From NCBI GenBank assembly GCA_007922305.1, contig ML677348.1, positions 14,594,616 through 14,658,615 of the forward strand: a stretch of DNA of 64,000 bases. Direction: 5' to 3'. Source of the DNA: Dermatemys mawii (lineage: Eukaryota; Chordata; Testudines; Dermatemydidae). The notes beneath the pieces are model-generated. The model saw nothing but the letters and a program-made list of their open reading frames with translations, did no database searches and was not told the origin of the DNA. A program made the translations under genes and the position numbers. Shown piece after piece: positions 11,855-24,756 of this stretch (position 1 is its first letter; every line of letters starts with the position of its first letter).

Positions 11855-12952
11855 GGTGAAAGTAAGCCGGTACGGCATACCAGCAACGGCCAGTGCACTG
11901 CACTGGGACCGGCTTCCCCAGGAGGCAATTTAAAGGCCCTGGGGCTCCTAGCAGCAGCTGGAGCCCCAGGCCCTTTAAATTGAAGTCAGAGCCCCACTGC
12001 CAGAACTCTGGGGTAGCAGCGGCAGCCAGGACCCTCGGGGCTCCGGCAGTGATTTAAAGGGCCCAGCACTTCGAGCCCCTGGTCCTTTAAATCCTCACTG
12101 GAACCCCACTGCCACTACCCCAGGGCTCCGGCAGCAGGGCTCGGGCGGGGATTTAAAGGGCTCAGGGCTGTGGCAGCTGCTACTTGCCCCAGCCCTTTAA
12201 ATCCTCGCCAGAGCCTCACAACCAGAGCACTGGGGTAGTGGCAGCAGGGCTCCGGCAGTGATTTAAAGGGTCCTGGTACTCCAGCTGCCCACTACCAGCC
12301 TGGAGCCTCACTACCACCACCCCAAGGCTCCAGCGGTGTGGCTCAGGCAAGGATTTAAAAGGCTTGGGGCTACAGCAGGGATTTAAAGGGCTCTAGAGCG
12401 ATTGCAGGAGTCCTTTAAATTCCCACTGGAGACGTGCTGCCGCTCCCCAGGGCTCTGGCAGCAGGGTTCTGGAGGGGATTTAAAGGACCAGGCGGTAGCG
12501 GCTGCCGAAGCCCCGAGCCCTTTAAATCCTCGCGGGATCCCTGCTGCTGGAGTCCTGGAGTAGCGGCACTGGGGCTCTGGCATGGATTTAAAGGGCCCCG
12601 GGGCTCCATTGGCGCTACCCCAGGGCTCCAGCAGCAGAGCTTCTGCAGGGATTTAAAGGGCCCCGGGCTTCTGGCTGCCACTACCACGCCGGAGCCCCAG
12701 GCCCTTTAAAGGTCTGCCAGAGCCCAGAGTAGTATCAATAGCCAGAAGCCCCCAGGGCTCCTCAGTGATTTAAAGGGCCCAGGGCTCTGCTGCGGCGGTA
12801 GCAGGAGCCCTTGGCCCTTTAAATCTTGATGTAAAGGCCTGATGCTTTAAGGCCCCGCCTCTTCCAGTTGAGGCCACGCCTCTTCCAGGTGTGGCTCAGG
12901 CCCCCTGATCAGGATTTCGACATACCAGTAAGTCCTTTAACTTACTTTCACC
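11855..12952. mobile_element. GC-rich TIR element built of CTTTAAAT / ATTTAAAG units, 1.1 kb
   Basis: The outer ends are inverted repeats, GGTGAAAGTAAG (11855) and CTTACTTTCACC (ending 12952), with further pairing around CATACCAG. The interior is strongly GC-rich and repeats ATTTAAAGGG and CCCTTTAAAT in alternating orientation about twenty times, separated by GGGGCTCC/GGCAGCAG-type sequence. It looks like a non-autonomous DNA transposon with an expanded inverted-unit core. The flanks AAGTCTAAGCAG and GAGTGTAAGGCAG are only loosely similar, so no target duplication is claimed. Open frames inside it arise from base composition. Confidence 0.75.
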
Positions 12953-13326
12953 CCGAGTGTAAGGCAGATAAAAATATTCCACCACTCTAGTTCCAGGATA
13001 AACATCCCTGGTAGAATCCCATTTTAACGGTTCTAAAAGACATGACAAACTTCCTAAGACACAAGATATTATAGCTCAGAGTACAGATGTGTATCATATA
13101 TGCCTATTGTACTGATTTTGGATAAAACAAAAAACAATTCTCCATTCATATTTGAGTTCCTGTTTCCCTCAAAACCCTAGGGCAGTACTTAGAGCCATTG
13201 ATTTATCAGATAATATTAAGTATACTTCTGGTCATTTGGTTTATTTGGGTGAAAAGTCCCAGCCCCTACCACCCTCCTCCCACAGTAAAAAAAAAAAAAA
13301 AATCCAGTACCACAGATCAACTAGCA

Positions 13327-13778
13327 CAGTGGTGGCCAACCTGAGCCTGAGAAGGAGCCAAAAATTTACCCATATATATTGCCAAAGAGCCACAGTAATA
13401 TTTCAGCAGCCCCACTCCTACCATCAGCTCACTCCACCTTCCCCAGCCTCCGGCTCCCACCTCTGGTAGCCCTGCCGATCAGTGCCTCTCCTTCCCTCCC
13501 TTTACCTCCTGATCATCTGTTTCCTGGCATGCAGGAGGATCTGGTGGGGGCAAGAAGAGGAGCAAGGGCATGGTAGGCTTAGGGAAGAGGGCAGGAAGGG
13601 GTTGGAGCAGGGGCAGGGCATGTGGCAGAGCCAGAGGTTGAGAAATGAGCACCTCCCAGCACACTGGAAAGTTGGCACCTGTAGCTCCAGCCCCAAAGTC
13701 AGTGCCTATACAAGGGAGCTGCATATTAACTTCTGAAGAGCCCCATGTGGCTCTGGAGCCACAGGTTGGCCACCCCTG
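13327..13778. mobile_element. Non-autonomous hAT element, 452 bp
   Basis: Terminal inverted repeats CAGTGGTGGCCAACCTG and CAGGTTGGCCACCCCTG, flanked by a perfect 8-bp duplication AACTAGCA (13319-13326 and 13779-13786). End sequence and target size are those of hAT elements of the Charlie type. The subterminal repeat GGAGCCA / TGGCTCTGGAGCCAC is visible. There is no transposase coding. Confidence 0.92.
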
Positions 13779-14373
13779 AACTAGCAGGATTCACTACTCT
13801 TCTCCAGTAGAAGCAGCTCCAACTGCTGAAAGAAATTAATATCATCTTACGTGAAAAGAACATGCACCCGGGTCTAGAGCCCAAGGAGAGTCCATTGGTC
13901 CCTGCAGAACAGAAAAATAGGAATAGCAGCCATAATGCATCTGTCTGATCAGACTATATAGTAGCAGTTCATATCTAAATCCTATGACTGAGCAGATCCT
14001 ACCATTATCCACAGCTGGAGGCTGCCTCACTGCACAAATGTGTATGGGAGACAACATGACTTGCAATATTTCCCTTTGTGGTCAAGAGAAAGAAAATTTC
14101 CTACATACACGTTTGACACATAATTTCAAAAACAAACTTAAATTAGCCTTGTGAAATTGTCATGCAAGCTTGCCAGCCCAGGCACAAAATCTACTTGTCT
14201 ATCCTTACCATAAAACCATATATATTTTACTTACCATTAAAGAGTTAATTTCCGTAGGCACAAGGCAGACTTAAGCAATCAGTTTGGCTTGACAATGCTC
14301 AATATATATGCCAACTATCCTTTAGACAGAAGACTGCAGCCAAGGAACAGTTCATCATGCAAGAGCGGCATAG

Positions 14374-14484
14374 AGCACTGGTCATAGGTGCTGGAACTTG
14401 AAGTAGTTTCCCATCATATAGAGAGTTTACAGTTTGGTTCAATGGCTCTCAGCACCGCTACTGTACAAATTGTCCAGCACCCTG
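14374..14484 (-). mobile_element. Short DNA-transposon-like element (MITE), reverse copy of the 8409 family
   Basis: CATAGGTGCTGGAACTT at the left and TTGTCCAGCACCCTG at the right enclose TTTACAGTTTGGTTCAATGG, the reverse complement of the interior of the element at 8409-8550. Another hAT starts two bases beyond its right end. Confidence 0.6.
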
Positions 14485-14485
14485 A

Positions 14486-14862
14486 CAGTGGTTCTCAACC
14501 CTTTCCAGGTTACTGTACCTCTTTCAAGAGTCTGATTTGTCTTGTGTACCCCAAATTTCACCTCACTTAACTACTTGTGCACAAAATCAGACATAAAAAT
14601 ACACGTCAGCATACTATTACTGAAAAATTGCTTACTTTCTAATTTTACCATATAATTATAAAATAAGTTGATAGGAATATAATTATACACTTACATTTCA
14701 GTGTATAGTCTACAGAGCAGCATAAAAACGTCATTGTCTGTATGAAATTTTAGTTTGTACTGGCTTTGCGAGTGCTTTTTATGTAGTTTGTAAAACTAGG
14801 CAAATATTTAGATGAATTGATGTACCACCAGAAGACCTGTGTATCCCTGATTGAGAACACTG
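14486..14862. mobile_element. hAT-like element, 377 bp
   Basis: Ends CAGTGGTTCTCAACC and TGATTGAGAACACTG form imperfect inverted repeats of the hAT/Charlie type. Flanking 8-mers (CACCCTGA, ACCTAGAG) do not match, so the duplication is decayed or obscured by the adjacent element. AT-rich interior without coding. Confidence 0.75.
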
Positions 14863-15599
14863 ACCTAGAGGTCTGCAAACAAGTGAGCTCTCAGGGGGGA
14901 AAAAGTTAGATTTCACACAGTGTCTCTGGGACACTCTAGAAACAATCTGCTCAGATTATTAAAATGTGTCACATTTCACTGATAAAAATCAATAAGCATT
15001 AGTGTAATTTCTGCTGCCACCTTCCTATAATGAAATACAATTTAATTTATTTAACTTAATGTACTTGGAGCTGAATTAAGTGCAGGATTATTTGCAACAA
15101 ATAAATGATACTTGTAATACCTCACAGTACTGCAGGCCAAACAAAACAAAAAAATAGAATAAGATATCTGAACACCTTTACCATTTCAAATGATGAATAT
15201 TTCCTGCTGGTCAATTCTTTTCTGGCTAATCCATTAGCAGGCTTTAACCTTCTATCTCTCCGGGGACCTCATAAATGAGATTCATAAACCTTGCCTATAT
15301 AATTTTAACTTACTGCTCATCTTTTAAAACTCAAAACTTGAATTTTTACAATGGGTTATCAAAATGTCAGTTGGATTAAAAGCCTTTAATCATTTTGAAA
15401 CCTAAGCAGTTGCAAGTGCTGTCCTGTTCCATTGAAGAGAACACCTTTCATTTTTGAATGAAGAGAAAGACAAGGACTTTGCCAGTTCAAAGTTTGTCAT
15501 CTAAAGAATTCCATTTGTGACAAATTCTCAAAAACCTGCAAAAGCACAGATTTCTTAAGATAAGAGTTGGAATTGGGAGATTATTTTAAATGTCCAGAT

Positions 15600-15690
15600 T
15601 TAGCTAGTGTTGGTCCTGCTTTGAGCAGGGGGCTGGACTAGATGACCTCCTAAGATCTCTTCCAACCCGAATATTCTATTATTCTAGGAT
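15600..15690 (+). mobile_element. CR1 3' end fragment
   Basis: Contains CTTTGAGCAGGGGGCTGGAC, GATGACCTCC and CTCTTCCAACCC followed by ATTCTATTATTCTAGG, the conserved CR1 3' tail and its terminal short repeat, plus strand. Only this tail is detectable. Confidence 0.85.
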
Positions 15691-17154
15691 ATCATAATAC
15701 AGTAGGGGGAAAAACAGAGGAGCACTGATAGAATAATGAACTTCCCAAAATGGTCTTCCTCTCCCACGAGAGCACTATCAGTTAATACATAATCAAAGAA
15801 AATTAAACTTTTTTTGTAGGGGCAGGAAGAAATGCAAAGTCCACAAGTAAGATAAGGGTGAGGCTCCTGACCACCTTCTCAAACCTGGTATTTTGCATCA
15901 AAAGCAATTACTGACAAGTGACAGAAGAACCAGCCTTTCTGCTTCAGGAAGCAGCTTTCTTCAGGGACCTGTGGCAGAAAGTGCCCACATTCTGCCATCT
16001 GAAGATACCTGACAGTTTCTTAGCTAAAGGTGTACAGATGCCCAAGTTAAAAAAAAAACAAAAAACAAAAAAAAACGCTGTGTTTTCCCAGTGAACTGGT
16101 CTGAGCCCTCAAAGAGTAGATCTTAAGCCAGCTTCTGCACTTCCACCAAGTACACAAAAGCTTTGAGCAAAGAGGATTTTCACATTGCCACAACTGTTCC
16201 CACAAGTCTTGTTCATATGTCTGCACCTTAAGTAGTTAAGAGTACCTGTATTATGACCTATTGACCTTTATCAGAATACCTGGACCTCCACCCTAGCCCT
16301 CTCAGGTAGCTAATCATGCAAAGGGCCAGGAGAGTAATATGGCCAGCATGGCTTGTTAACTATCTACAAACATTTGACTTCTCGCCCAGGATATCCCACT
16401 ATTTTGCCTCCTCTTCCTTAAGAGCTAAGAAAAGCCGACCAGTCTGTGTCAGCTACTCAGAAGCTTCAAGGCTCTTTGCTGGTTCCAAAGAGTCCTCAAT
16501 GATGGGGAGATATGGGGAAATTTTGGTCTTCGTTGTCAGCAAACAAAGAGTGGTTCTCCCTAAGAGAACAAAAATTTTAGAAGATTTTCCTGATGAATAA
16601 ATATTGGCTCTGCAACAGACTGTAATGGAAAGGGAAAAAACAGGATGACAGTAGCTTTTCTGAAGCGACACTTTTCAAAACATCAACAGCCCTTTTCTTT
16701 CCAAACAGTTGAAGCCTGTGCTCACTCTAGGAAGAGGTGACAGCTGCTGGGATACAGCAACTTCTATGGACCTCATCTCGGAACCTAGTCGGTAAGAGAC
16801 TTTGTTCTTCAAAGGGGTCTCAGATTTACTCTCAATAGCAAATCTAGCTTTCTGGAATGATATTGTGCTTCTGTGAGTAGACCCAAATATCAGTGCTGGA
16901 ATTTGAAGCCTAGAAACAAAATCTCAAAGCCATAATCACCTGACATGCAAGCCTCTTGGTGCCATATCATGGTGTCAGGATGGAGCTTGAGGCCACTCCA
17001 CATATTGCTAGGGAACACACAAGCATCGGTCAGGGATATGCCTCTCTCCTAATCAGGACAAGTACAAAGTATGCTACTCTATTAGGGATACAAGCATGCT
17101 AGTTCATTATGTTAGAGTAGCAGGACATGAAGCTGGTGGACTTTGTGCCACCCA

Positions 17155-17415
17155 TCTAACTGAGGGTATCTCTACAATACCTGCCGAATCGGCGGGTAGC
17201 GATCGATCTATCAGGGACCAATTTATCGCGTCTAGACAAGCCCTGACTTCATCACCATGAGAGACGCAGGCAGAGTCAACAGGGGAGCATCAGCAGTCAA
17301 CTCAGTGCCACAAAGGCACCACGGTAAGTCGATCTAAATACATCGACTTCAGCTATTGCTATTCTCAGAGCTGAAGTTGCATACCTTAGGTCGATCCCCT
17401 CTCCTCCTCAGTGTA
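17155..17415 (+). mobile_element. Non-autonomous DNA element, family A copy 1
   Basis: Contains TCTCTACAATACCTGC near the left end, GGCGGGTAGCGATCGAT, TTTATCGCGTCTAG, GTCGATCTAAATACATCGAC, GCTGAAGTTGCATACCTTAG and a right end near GTCGATCCCC...GTGTATACCATG. The same ordered blocks recur at 51058-51345. CpG-containing motifs such as GATCGAT are preserved. The ends resemble TACACT/AGTGTA inverted repeats. Confidence 0.75.
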
Positions 17416-18552
17416 TACCATGGCTAAGAATAGAGAAGCTGAGACTCAGTAGTGCCACGAGCAAGGGGACAGAGGACGGAGGAGTCCAACAAGACCAAAA
17501 CCTGAGCAAGTTGAGCAACTGTTTAATTACATTTCTCCCCTTTAGTACAGCTTAACTTTTCCTGAGGAGAAGAGACTATTGGAATAGCAAACTCTGCCCA
17601 GTTCCTGAAAACAATCAACAGTGATCAGAAGGAACCAAAGTGGCAGTTAGGAATAGAAGTAAGGGGTTGTAATCCTATGGTGGGGAGCACTCGGACAATT
17701 AACAGTGTGCATGCACAGCTGCAAGACACTGCCCATAGACTTCCAAGTTCACACACCCAGACTTGAAGATTGCTGGAAGGTGGGGATTCCTGCAAGCAAT
17801 GCTTGAAGACTTTGAACTCTGAATTACTTAGGGACAGTTTCTCTCAGATGTGGTTATCCTTGGTTTTGGAACTCCTAGGTTAGACTCCTGTAATGCTCTC
17901 TACCTGGGGCTCCTACCTAGCTGGTAGTATTAATTGCAAAGATCATACTACCCTTATCAGACTTGCACTTATGCCCTATTTGGTGCAAAGAAACACCTGA
18001 TTCTGTATGAACTGTAGGTGGATAAGGGTACCCTGGGAAGATGGAAGCCACCGATAATTAGTTCTTACAGAAACACTTGAAGCTACAGGCACACTCAATG
18101 AGGATGCATGTTCACAGTGTAGGGCCATTAAAAGACCAATCCTTTCCATTTGCTTGGCAAGAGAAAATAAGTATTTGTGCAGCTCCCCTCATCTCTTCTG
18201 CATAGGTACAGTATAATGTGCAACAAAGCAGCCAGAGAGGAAATGCAGCACAGTTTACCAAAAAACAGTTGAGAGCAATTCCTGATGCATGTAGTGTAAA
18301 AATCTCAAACTTCAACCAGATTGCTAAGAAGTTGGTATTAAGCTGTTGTTGACAAAGTATTTTAAGTCTATTAATTGACTTCCCCCTCTTAGTAATTACC
18401 AAGTCTCACTGCTCTGAACAGTCACAGCTGGTACATAGTCTCCTGCTGTCTTTAGGAAGACAACTTCTCAAGGGAATACTGATCAAGTGGTGGGGAAAGT
18501 TGCTAAAAATTTATCCTTGAATTTATCACAGGACAAGACAAACATCATCATA

Positions 18553-18664
18553 GGTTTCAGAGTGGTAGCCGTGTTAGTCTGTATCAGCAAAAACAATGAG
18601 GAGTCTCTAAGATGCCACAAGGACTAACATATTTATTTGGGAATAAGCTTTCATGGGCTAGAAC
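18553..18664 (+). mobile_element. Turtle-type SINE, 112 bp, with 10-bp target duplication
   Basis: Begins GGTTTCAGAGTGGTAGCCGT and TTAGTCTGTATCAGC (head), then GAGGAGTC...GACTAACA and AAGCTTTCATGGGCTAGAA (body). A perfect 10-bp duplication CATCATCATA flanks it (18543-18552 and 18665-18674), proving the ends. SINEs of this type are transcribed by RNA polymerase III and mobilised by LINE proteins; that is family knowledge. The copy looks slightly 3'-shortened compared with the bodies at 31371 and 56354. Confidence 0.9.
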
Positions 18665-19978
18665 CATCATCATACAGGTCAGGTATACTGAGGTTTCATA
18701 ACCAAGTGCTCACTAAAACCTTGTAGCAATATTAGAAAACTCTAATTTCTCCTATACTTTAGCAGGGCACAGAAATGAACTCAAGAACTTTAACAGAGTC
18801 CTTTACTTCTCAACAAAAACAAAACAAGAGGTGTTAATGTATTCTTGGGGAAGACAAATATGAACACTACAGAAATACAAACTGTGGAATAAGGTAACTT
18901 TGCCATGTCATCATCGTTCTATTTGAAGATCTGCCCTGAAGAAATATGCTTTGGTAGAAGTTAGTTATGCCACTGAAAGGTTAATTCTATCACTTTCTCT
19001 GTTTATGTTATTTCTTAATTGGGCAGACTGTATGAGCATAGAATGTGGATTAATAAAGAAAAAAATAGCAGCCACCCACCCTTACCACCCACAGGCACGG
19101 CTCTAAAAAGACAAAAGTTGTAGCACATTTTAGAGAACTGTCAAAATGATAATCAGGCCTTTCAAAATAAAGTGATTTTATGGAAGATTTATTTATACCA
19201 GCCTTGAAGTCTTCAAAACTCTCCTCTCACACCCTAATCCACCAATACTACACACACTGTCCTCCTCAGCAAAAGTTTGAAGCAGATCACCACTGTGTAA
19301 AGATGCCATCAAGTGAAGCATGGGCCAGCAAAGAAGGAACCAGAGTCCAATCTTCTGGTACTGAGATACTTCCTCATGAAAATAAAACTTTTGACGCTGA
19401 TGCACAATTTATAGCCCAGCCCACAAAATGGCATTAAATATTTTCATAACAAAAAATATAGTGTTTTTTTCCTTAAAAAAATGTTATCGACTAGTTTACA
19501 ATGCTCCCGAGACCAGGTCCTTGTATAGAGAAGGAAGTGGTCTGCTTTAAAAAAGTTAAAAGCTAATAGGATAATTTCGGTTGGAATTTGAGTTTGATAG
19601 GTGTTGTTCCATTTGAGGCAAACCCTGACCATTCCATTCACCTATAGTGATTTCACGGGCCTTCAGCAACTTTTTCCATTGCCATTTCTCTTGCAATTTA
19701 AGGTTTAGGAGAAAAACTCCATTCCAGTTTATTACTTCTTAACTCAGTTCTTCTTAGAGCTATTTGGAAAAAAAATTGACAGATGAGTTTTCTTTCAAAA
19801 TGTAAATGTTGCACAGGTCTGTTAAATTTCAACAAAAATGTTCTATGGGAAAAAAAGTCAAAAATGTTTCATTTTCTTAGTGTCAAAATACTTCAATAGC
19901 ATCATTTCAATTAATTTTATGTATAATTTTATATTATATTAAAATTAATATTTGGATAGCATAGTGTATTAAAATACT

Positions 19979-21127
19979 AGGGGTGTCAGTTAACTCACGT
20001 GATTAACAAACACATTAATTGTGATTAATCATGGTTTTAATTGCTCAGTTAAACAATATAATACCAATTCAAATTTATTAAATATTTTGGATGTTTTACT
20101 ACATTTTCATATATATTGTATTGTGTTGTAATTGAAATTGATGTGCATATTATCTTTTATTACAAATATTACAAATATTTACACTGTGAAAGTTAAACAG
20201 AAGAAACAGTATTTCTCAATTCACCTCATATACATACTATAGTGCAATCTTAGTCGTGAAAGTGCAAATGTAGATCTTTTTGTGTTTCATAACTGCACTC
20301 AAAAACAAAACACTGTAAAACTTCAGCGTCTACAAAGCCATTCAGTCCTACTTCTTGTTCAGTCAATCGCTAAGACAAACAAGTTTGTACAATTACAGGA
20401 GATAATGCTGCCTTCTTATTTACGTCACCAAAAAGTGAGAACAGGCATTTGCATGGCACTTTTGTAACTGGCATTGCAAGTTATTTATGTGCCAGATATG
20501 CTAAACATTTGTATGCACCTTCATGCGTCCGTCCACACTGTTTTGGATTGTTATCAAGGCAGAACCCATCATCAGAATGGATGCAAGTCCCCTGGAATGG
20601 TGTTTGAAGCATGAAAGGACATATGAATCTTTAGTGCATCTGGCATGTAAATTACCTTGCAATGCCAGCTACAACAGTGCCATGCGAATGCCTGTTCTCC
20701 CTTTCAGGTGACATTGTAAACAAGAAGCCGGCAGCATTATCTCCTCCAAAAGTAAACAAACTTGTTTGTCTGAGCAATTGGCTGAACCTGAAGTAGAACT
20801 GAGTGGGCTTGCTCTAAAATTTTACATTTTATTTTTGAATGCAGTTTGTTTGTACATAATTCTACATTGTAAGTTCAACTTACATGATAAAGAGATTCAC
20901 CTAATACAAGTACATAGTGCAATCAAAAAAATATTTCTTTTGGGTTTTTTTATATTGCAAATACTTGTGACCAAAAATAAATAAAGAGATCATGGTAGAC
21001 TTTGTATCCTGTGTTGTAACTGAAGTCAATATATTTGAAAATGTAGAAAACATCCAAAAATATTCAAATAGTGTTCTATAATTTTATGTAATCGCACAAT
21101 TGTGATTTTTAATCTCTTGACAACCCT
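19979..21127 (+). mobile_element. hAT element with remnant ZBED-type transposase C-terminus
   Basis: Left end AGGGGTGTCAGTTAACTCAC with GATTAATCATGG, right end AATCTCTTGACAACCCT: imperfect inverted repeats. Inside, about 20520-20800 translates with frameshifts to MDASPLEWCLKHERTYESLVH, then LSGDIVNKKPAALSPPKVNK and LVCLSNWLN. These correspond to the C-terminal dimerisation region of hAT/ZBED transposases (family form CERLFSLSGDIVNKKR). The sequence between the 5' terminal region and this remnant lacks most of the transposase, so this is an internally deleted copy. No target duplication could be fixed; TAAAATA is shared loosely by both flanks. Confidence 0.85.
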
Positions 21128-24100
21128 ATAAAATATTAATACAATATAAAAGAAAAAACAAAATTGATTAAATTTTTAGATGGTCCCAAAATTGAACTTT
21201 CTGCATTTTCATTTTGCAAAAAAAAAAAATTGAAATTTAATCTTTTCATTACAACTAAAAATGATTTTTTCCTGATCTGTTAGAAACTCACTGAATGAAA
21301 TGTCCAGTTCTTGACCAGCTCTGATCTTTACTAATGAGAACAATCCTCTATTATAGATGCTGTCCTCCTATCTCCCTATTTATGTTTCCCTTAGTCCTCG
21401 TTCTGCTATTCACAAAGCCTTTCCATGTAAGGCTTATTTTCCTATTCATTTATTGTTTGTATCACCACCTCCTGAACTCCAATTTGTTTTTGTCTTTTAA
21501 AAATTAGTTGCCAAAAGCCAGTTGTGCTCCAATTTAGGCCTTCCCCATGAAGCACAAAGCCATTATATCAGTTTTACACCCAATGCTCTGGTAAGTACAA
21601 ACCAATACATTTGCCTTTTTTGCACCACCTCAGAGATGATTCAATTTATCATATACAAGCCTCAGACACCACATCTATTGTGCAACTGTCTAGTTACTAT
21701 TCCTCCATCTTATAATGGCCATTTGATCCCGCACCTACATTAACCATTTTATATTTGTCTATTGATTTTCATATTGGTTTTCGCCTCTGTCCTCAGATCA
21801 TACTGTATTCTAAGCCGACACTCTGGAATATTTGCAATCCTTCTCAATATAGCATAAGAGAGAAGTGTTCTACTTCTAGAATTGCACTCAAACACTTGTA
21901 AAACTGAAATGCCCAGAATTAACCCTACTTTTCCAAAGCCTATAGACATTTTTTTCTCTTTTTCAAGAATAGTGTACACCATGTGTACCAAAGAACTATG
22001 GAAGAAAAAGAAAAAGAAAGTTTACATCTTAACCAGAGCTTCACAGACGGCTCCAAAAAGTGTGAAGTGCCCCCTTGCATCTCAACAGTGTTTACTCCAA
22101 GACCAACTGCTTTGGGGCACCCTGCCACCACTACTTACCCAGCTTATCCAAAGGGGAGGGAGGCACCAAGGGCAGACAACAGAGTTCCTGCCCCCAAAAT
22201 AAAACAACAAAATATTTGACAAACAGACTCAGATGTTTAGTCACCACTACTACAGAATCCCACTCCTCCCCCATAAAAAAAAGATGGGAGGCACTTCGGA
22301 GAAGAGACAAGAAATAGGGGTCTTGGGAGAATAGAGTCCATAAGCACTTGGGAGACGACCCCAACACCAAGGGTGTGGCCCAAGTAAGATGTAGAGTGGG
22401 TCAAAATTCTTCAAAATAAAATAGATTACATTTTCATCGTTGCTCGTGGTGGTGTGCAAAATAGTGCATGTGAAGTCATTGTAACCCTGGCAATCAAAAG
22501 GAGTCATGTAGAAGGAACAAAAGCGGGAGGAAGCTGCAGGAAACATTTGCTACTTGTGTAATGGGATAATGTAACTAATTACATTTTCCAAATTTCCACA
22601 CTTTTCATTACTAGAGTTAATAACTGTATGTTAACTACCAACAGTAGCAATCAAATTTGATTTTAAACAGTTTCTAAGCATTTTCTGTGGAAGTGACTAG
22701 TTGCCAATTAAATAAATCGGGGTTTTTTAAACAACAAACATGAAAGTTATGATCTCTGCTCTCCAGCAGAATGCTTCCAGAAGGAAACAATAAAACTGGG
22801 ATCTGGTGTGAGTATCCATTAGACAAGTAGGAAAGGTTTCCTACTGCCTTTTCTCCCCCGCCCCCATTTCGTCCCTCTACACCATTCCTTTTGATTGCCA
22901 AGGTTACAACGACTTTTATAAATCGCTGCATGTGGTGGTGTGTCAAAGTGGTTATCTGTTAAAGTGTCTTCTATACGGTAGAAAATTCAAACTTATATAG
23001 ATAATATTAATGGAGAGATTCAAATAATATCATACATAAAATTTCCCAAAGCTATTACCAATAAAAGCATCCCAGTATTCTTGAATTATGTAGCTTGGTG
23101 TTCTGGTTTCATTTAGATCCCAATCACTGCCTGAGATCTTCTCAAGCTGGGCCCTAAAGACATTAACAATACTGATTGCAATTCAGATGATCACATGCTT
23201 TCAGCTACCTTACTCATCAATATTTTTCAAGTGAGGTTCAGTTACTAACAGAGTAGACTTCATTCCAAGCTTTCACTTGGATTGCTGCACTGCATTCTAT
23301 TCTGAAGCATTTTAAGTTGCAATTACACAGAAGTATGAACATCTTTGGCATTTCCCATACCTGTACGTAATATACAAGGCCTTACAATATACTATTTGTA
23401 TATGTTATGTAATGCCTCACTTAAACGAAGAAATACAAATGGCAAGTTCTCTTCCCGCCCCCACCCCCATTGTCTCTGATCAAACCTCACCAATAACCTT
23501 AACCCTAAAGATAGAAAGATTTGACTCAATTTTTTAAAAAGGAGAGGGGAAAGCACAATGCACAGCTTTGTCTACCACTAGTAAGACAAATCCCAACTAA
23601 TTTTCTTCCCTCAGCTTTAGTTCTTAATTTATATTATACGTGACTAACCTAAATTCAGATATTATTGTACCTTCCAATAACAAAGTAATACAGCTTTTCT
23701 CTGTGCACATAATTAAAGCAATGATCACAATGTTAAGTGATGGAACTCTCTTATCCCATTATGCACGCACAGAAGAAAGACTTCGGGCGGGGGGGGGGGG
23801 AAAACACACAAAAAAAAAATGTTAAAATAAAAAGCGTTTTATGTCTCATCCCCCAAGCAACCTACATTTTTTTTTTTAACTGCTTTTTAAAATTTTTTCC
23901 CCTCCCCAAGAGGAAAAAAAAAAAAAAAAAAAAAAGTGGATTCGCTATCAAAAAAGGTGAAATTAGTTCCTTTGCAGAGAGCTCACAGAATGTCTTTTAT
24001 GCCACGTAATCTTGAACCTGGGTTTAAGTAGCGTACAGGGTTGTGCGTGGTTTTTCTGCACAAGAGAAACTGCCACCTAAGGAGAGTGAAAAGAGAAAAA

Positions 24101-24756
24101 TGGGGTTTTGTAGTTTTGTTTTATTTTTAAAATGGGATTGTGTGTTAACCACAGGTTAAAGGGGAGCTATAAGGCCTTAATGTAGGTTTTTTTGGTGGGG
24201 AGGTGTTTCTTTGGGGAGGGGGAGGGAAGGGCTCACAAAGAGGCAATGCACTCTAGATAAAAAGTAGCAGTACCTGTGAAAGAGCAAAATCTACCTAGAA
24301 ATGAATGAGATAGCATAGCAAGTAGCTCGGGGATTAAGCAGTTATAAAATTTTCTAGGAATTTACTCCACTGTCTCTGACTTCTAAAATAATTTGGAGAC
24401 AAACCAGGAACCAAGAGACAACAACGGAATACAAGAGTTCCAGGAATAAAATGCCTGGAACTAGTGATACAACATATTTTCAGTCCTTGATCCATGCCCT
24501 ATAATAGCTGCTGCAGTTTCCAATTCAAATGAATGCAAAAATGATACATGACCCAGCCACAATGGAAGGCAGGTGAAAGTATTTTCAGGAACAAGAACTA
24601 TTGTCCTGGGCATTCTAAGAGACAGATGAGATGCAAAGGAGGTGGTTTAATTAGGCCACAACTTTATTACCTAACACGTCTGGGAACTGACTGGCAATAG
24701 TTCATATGGTGCAGGTAATCATTCCTTCCTTAATAAGTTTCACATGGCAGAGGGCT
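21128..24756. other. Intronic stretch without recognised elements
   Basis: AT-rich. Contains a G-run (about 23789-23800) followed by A-rich sequence and an A-run at about 23911-23935. Several short open frames overlap on both strands around 21880-22550 with no family match. Confidence 0.45.

Noticed and set aside
12383..12709. Overlapping open frames on both strands (up to 91 codons)
   Set aside because: They lie in the GC-rich repeat element and reflect its repeating units; no protein family.
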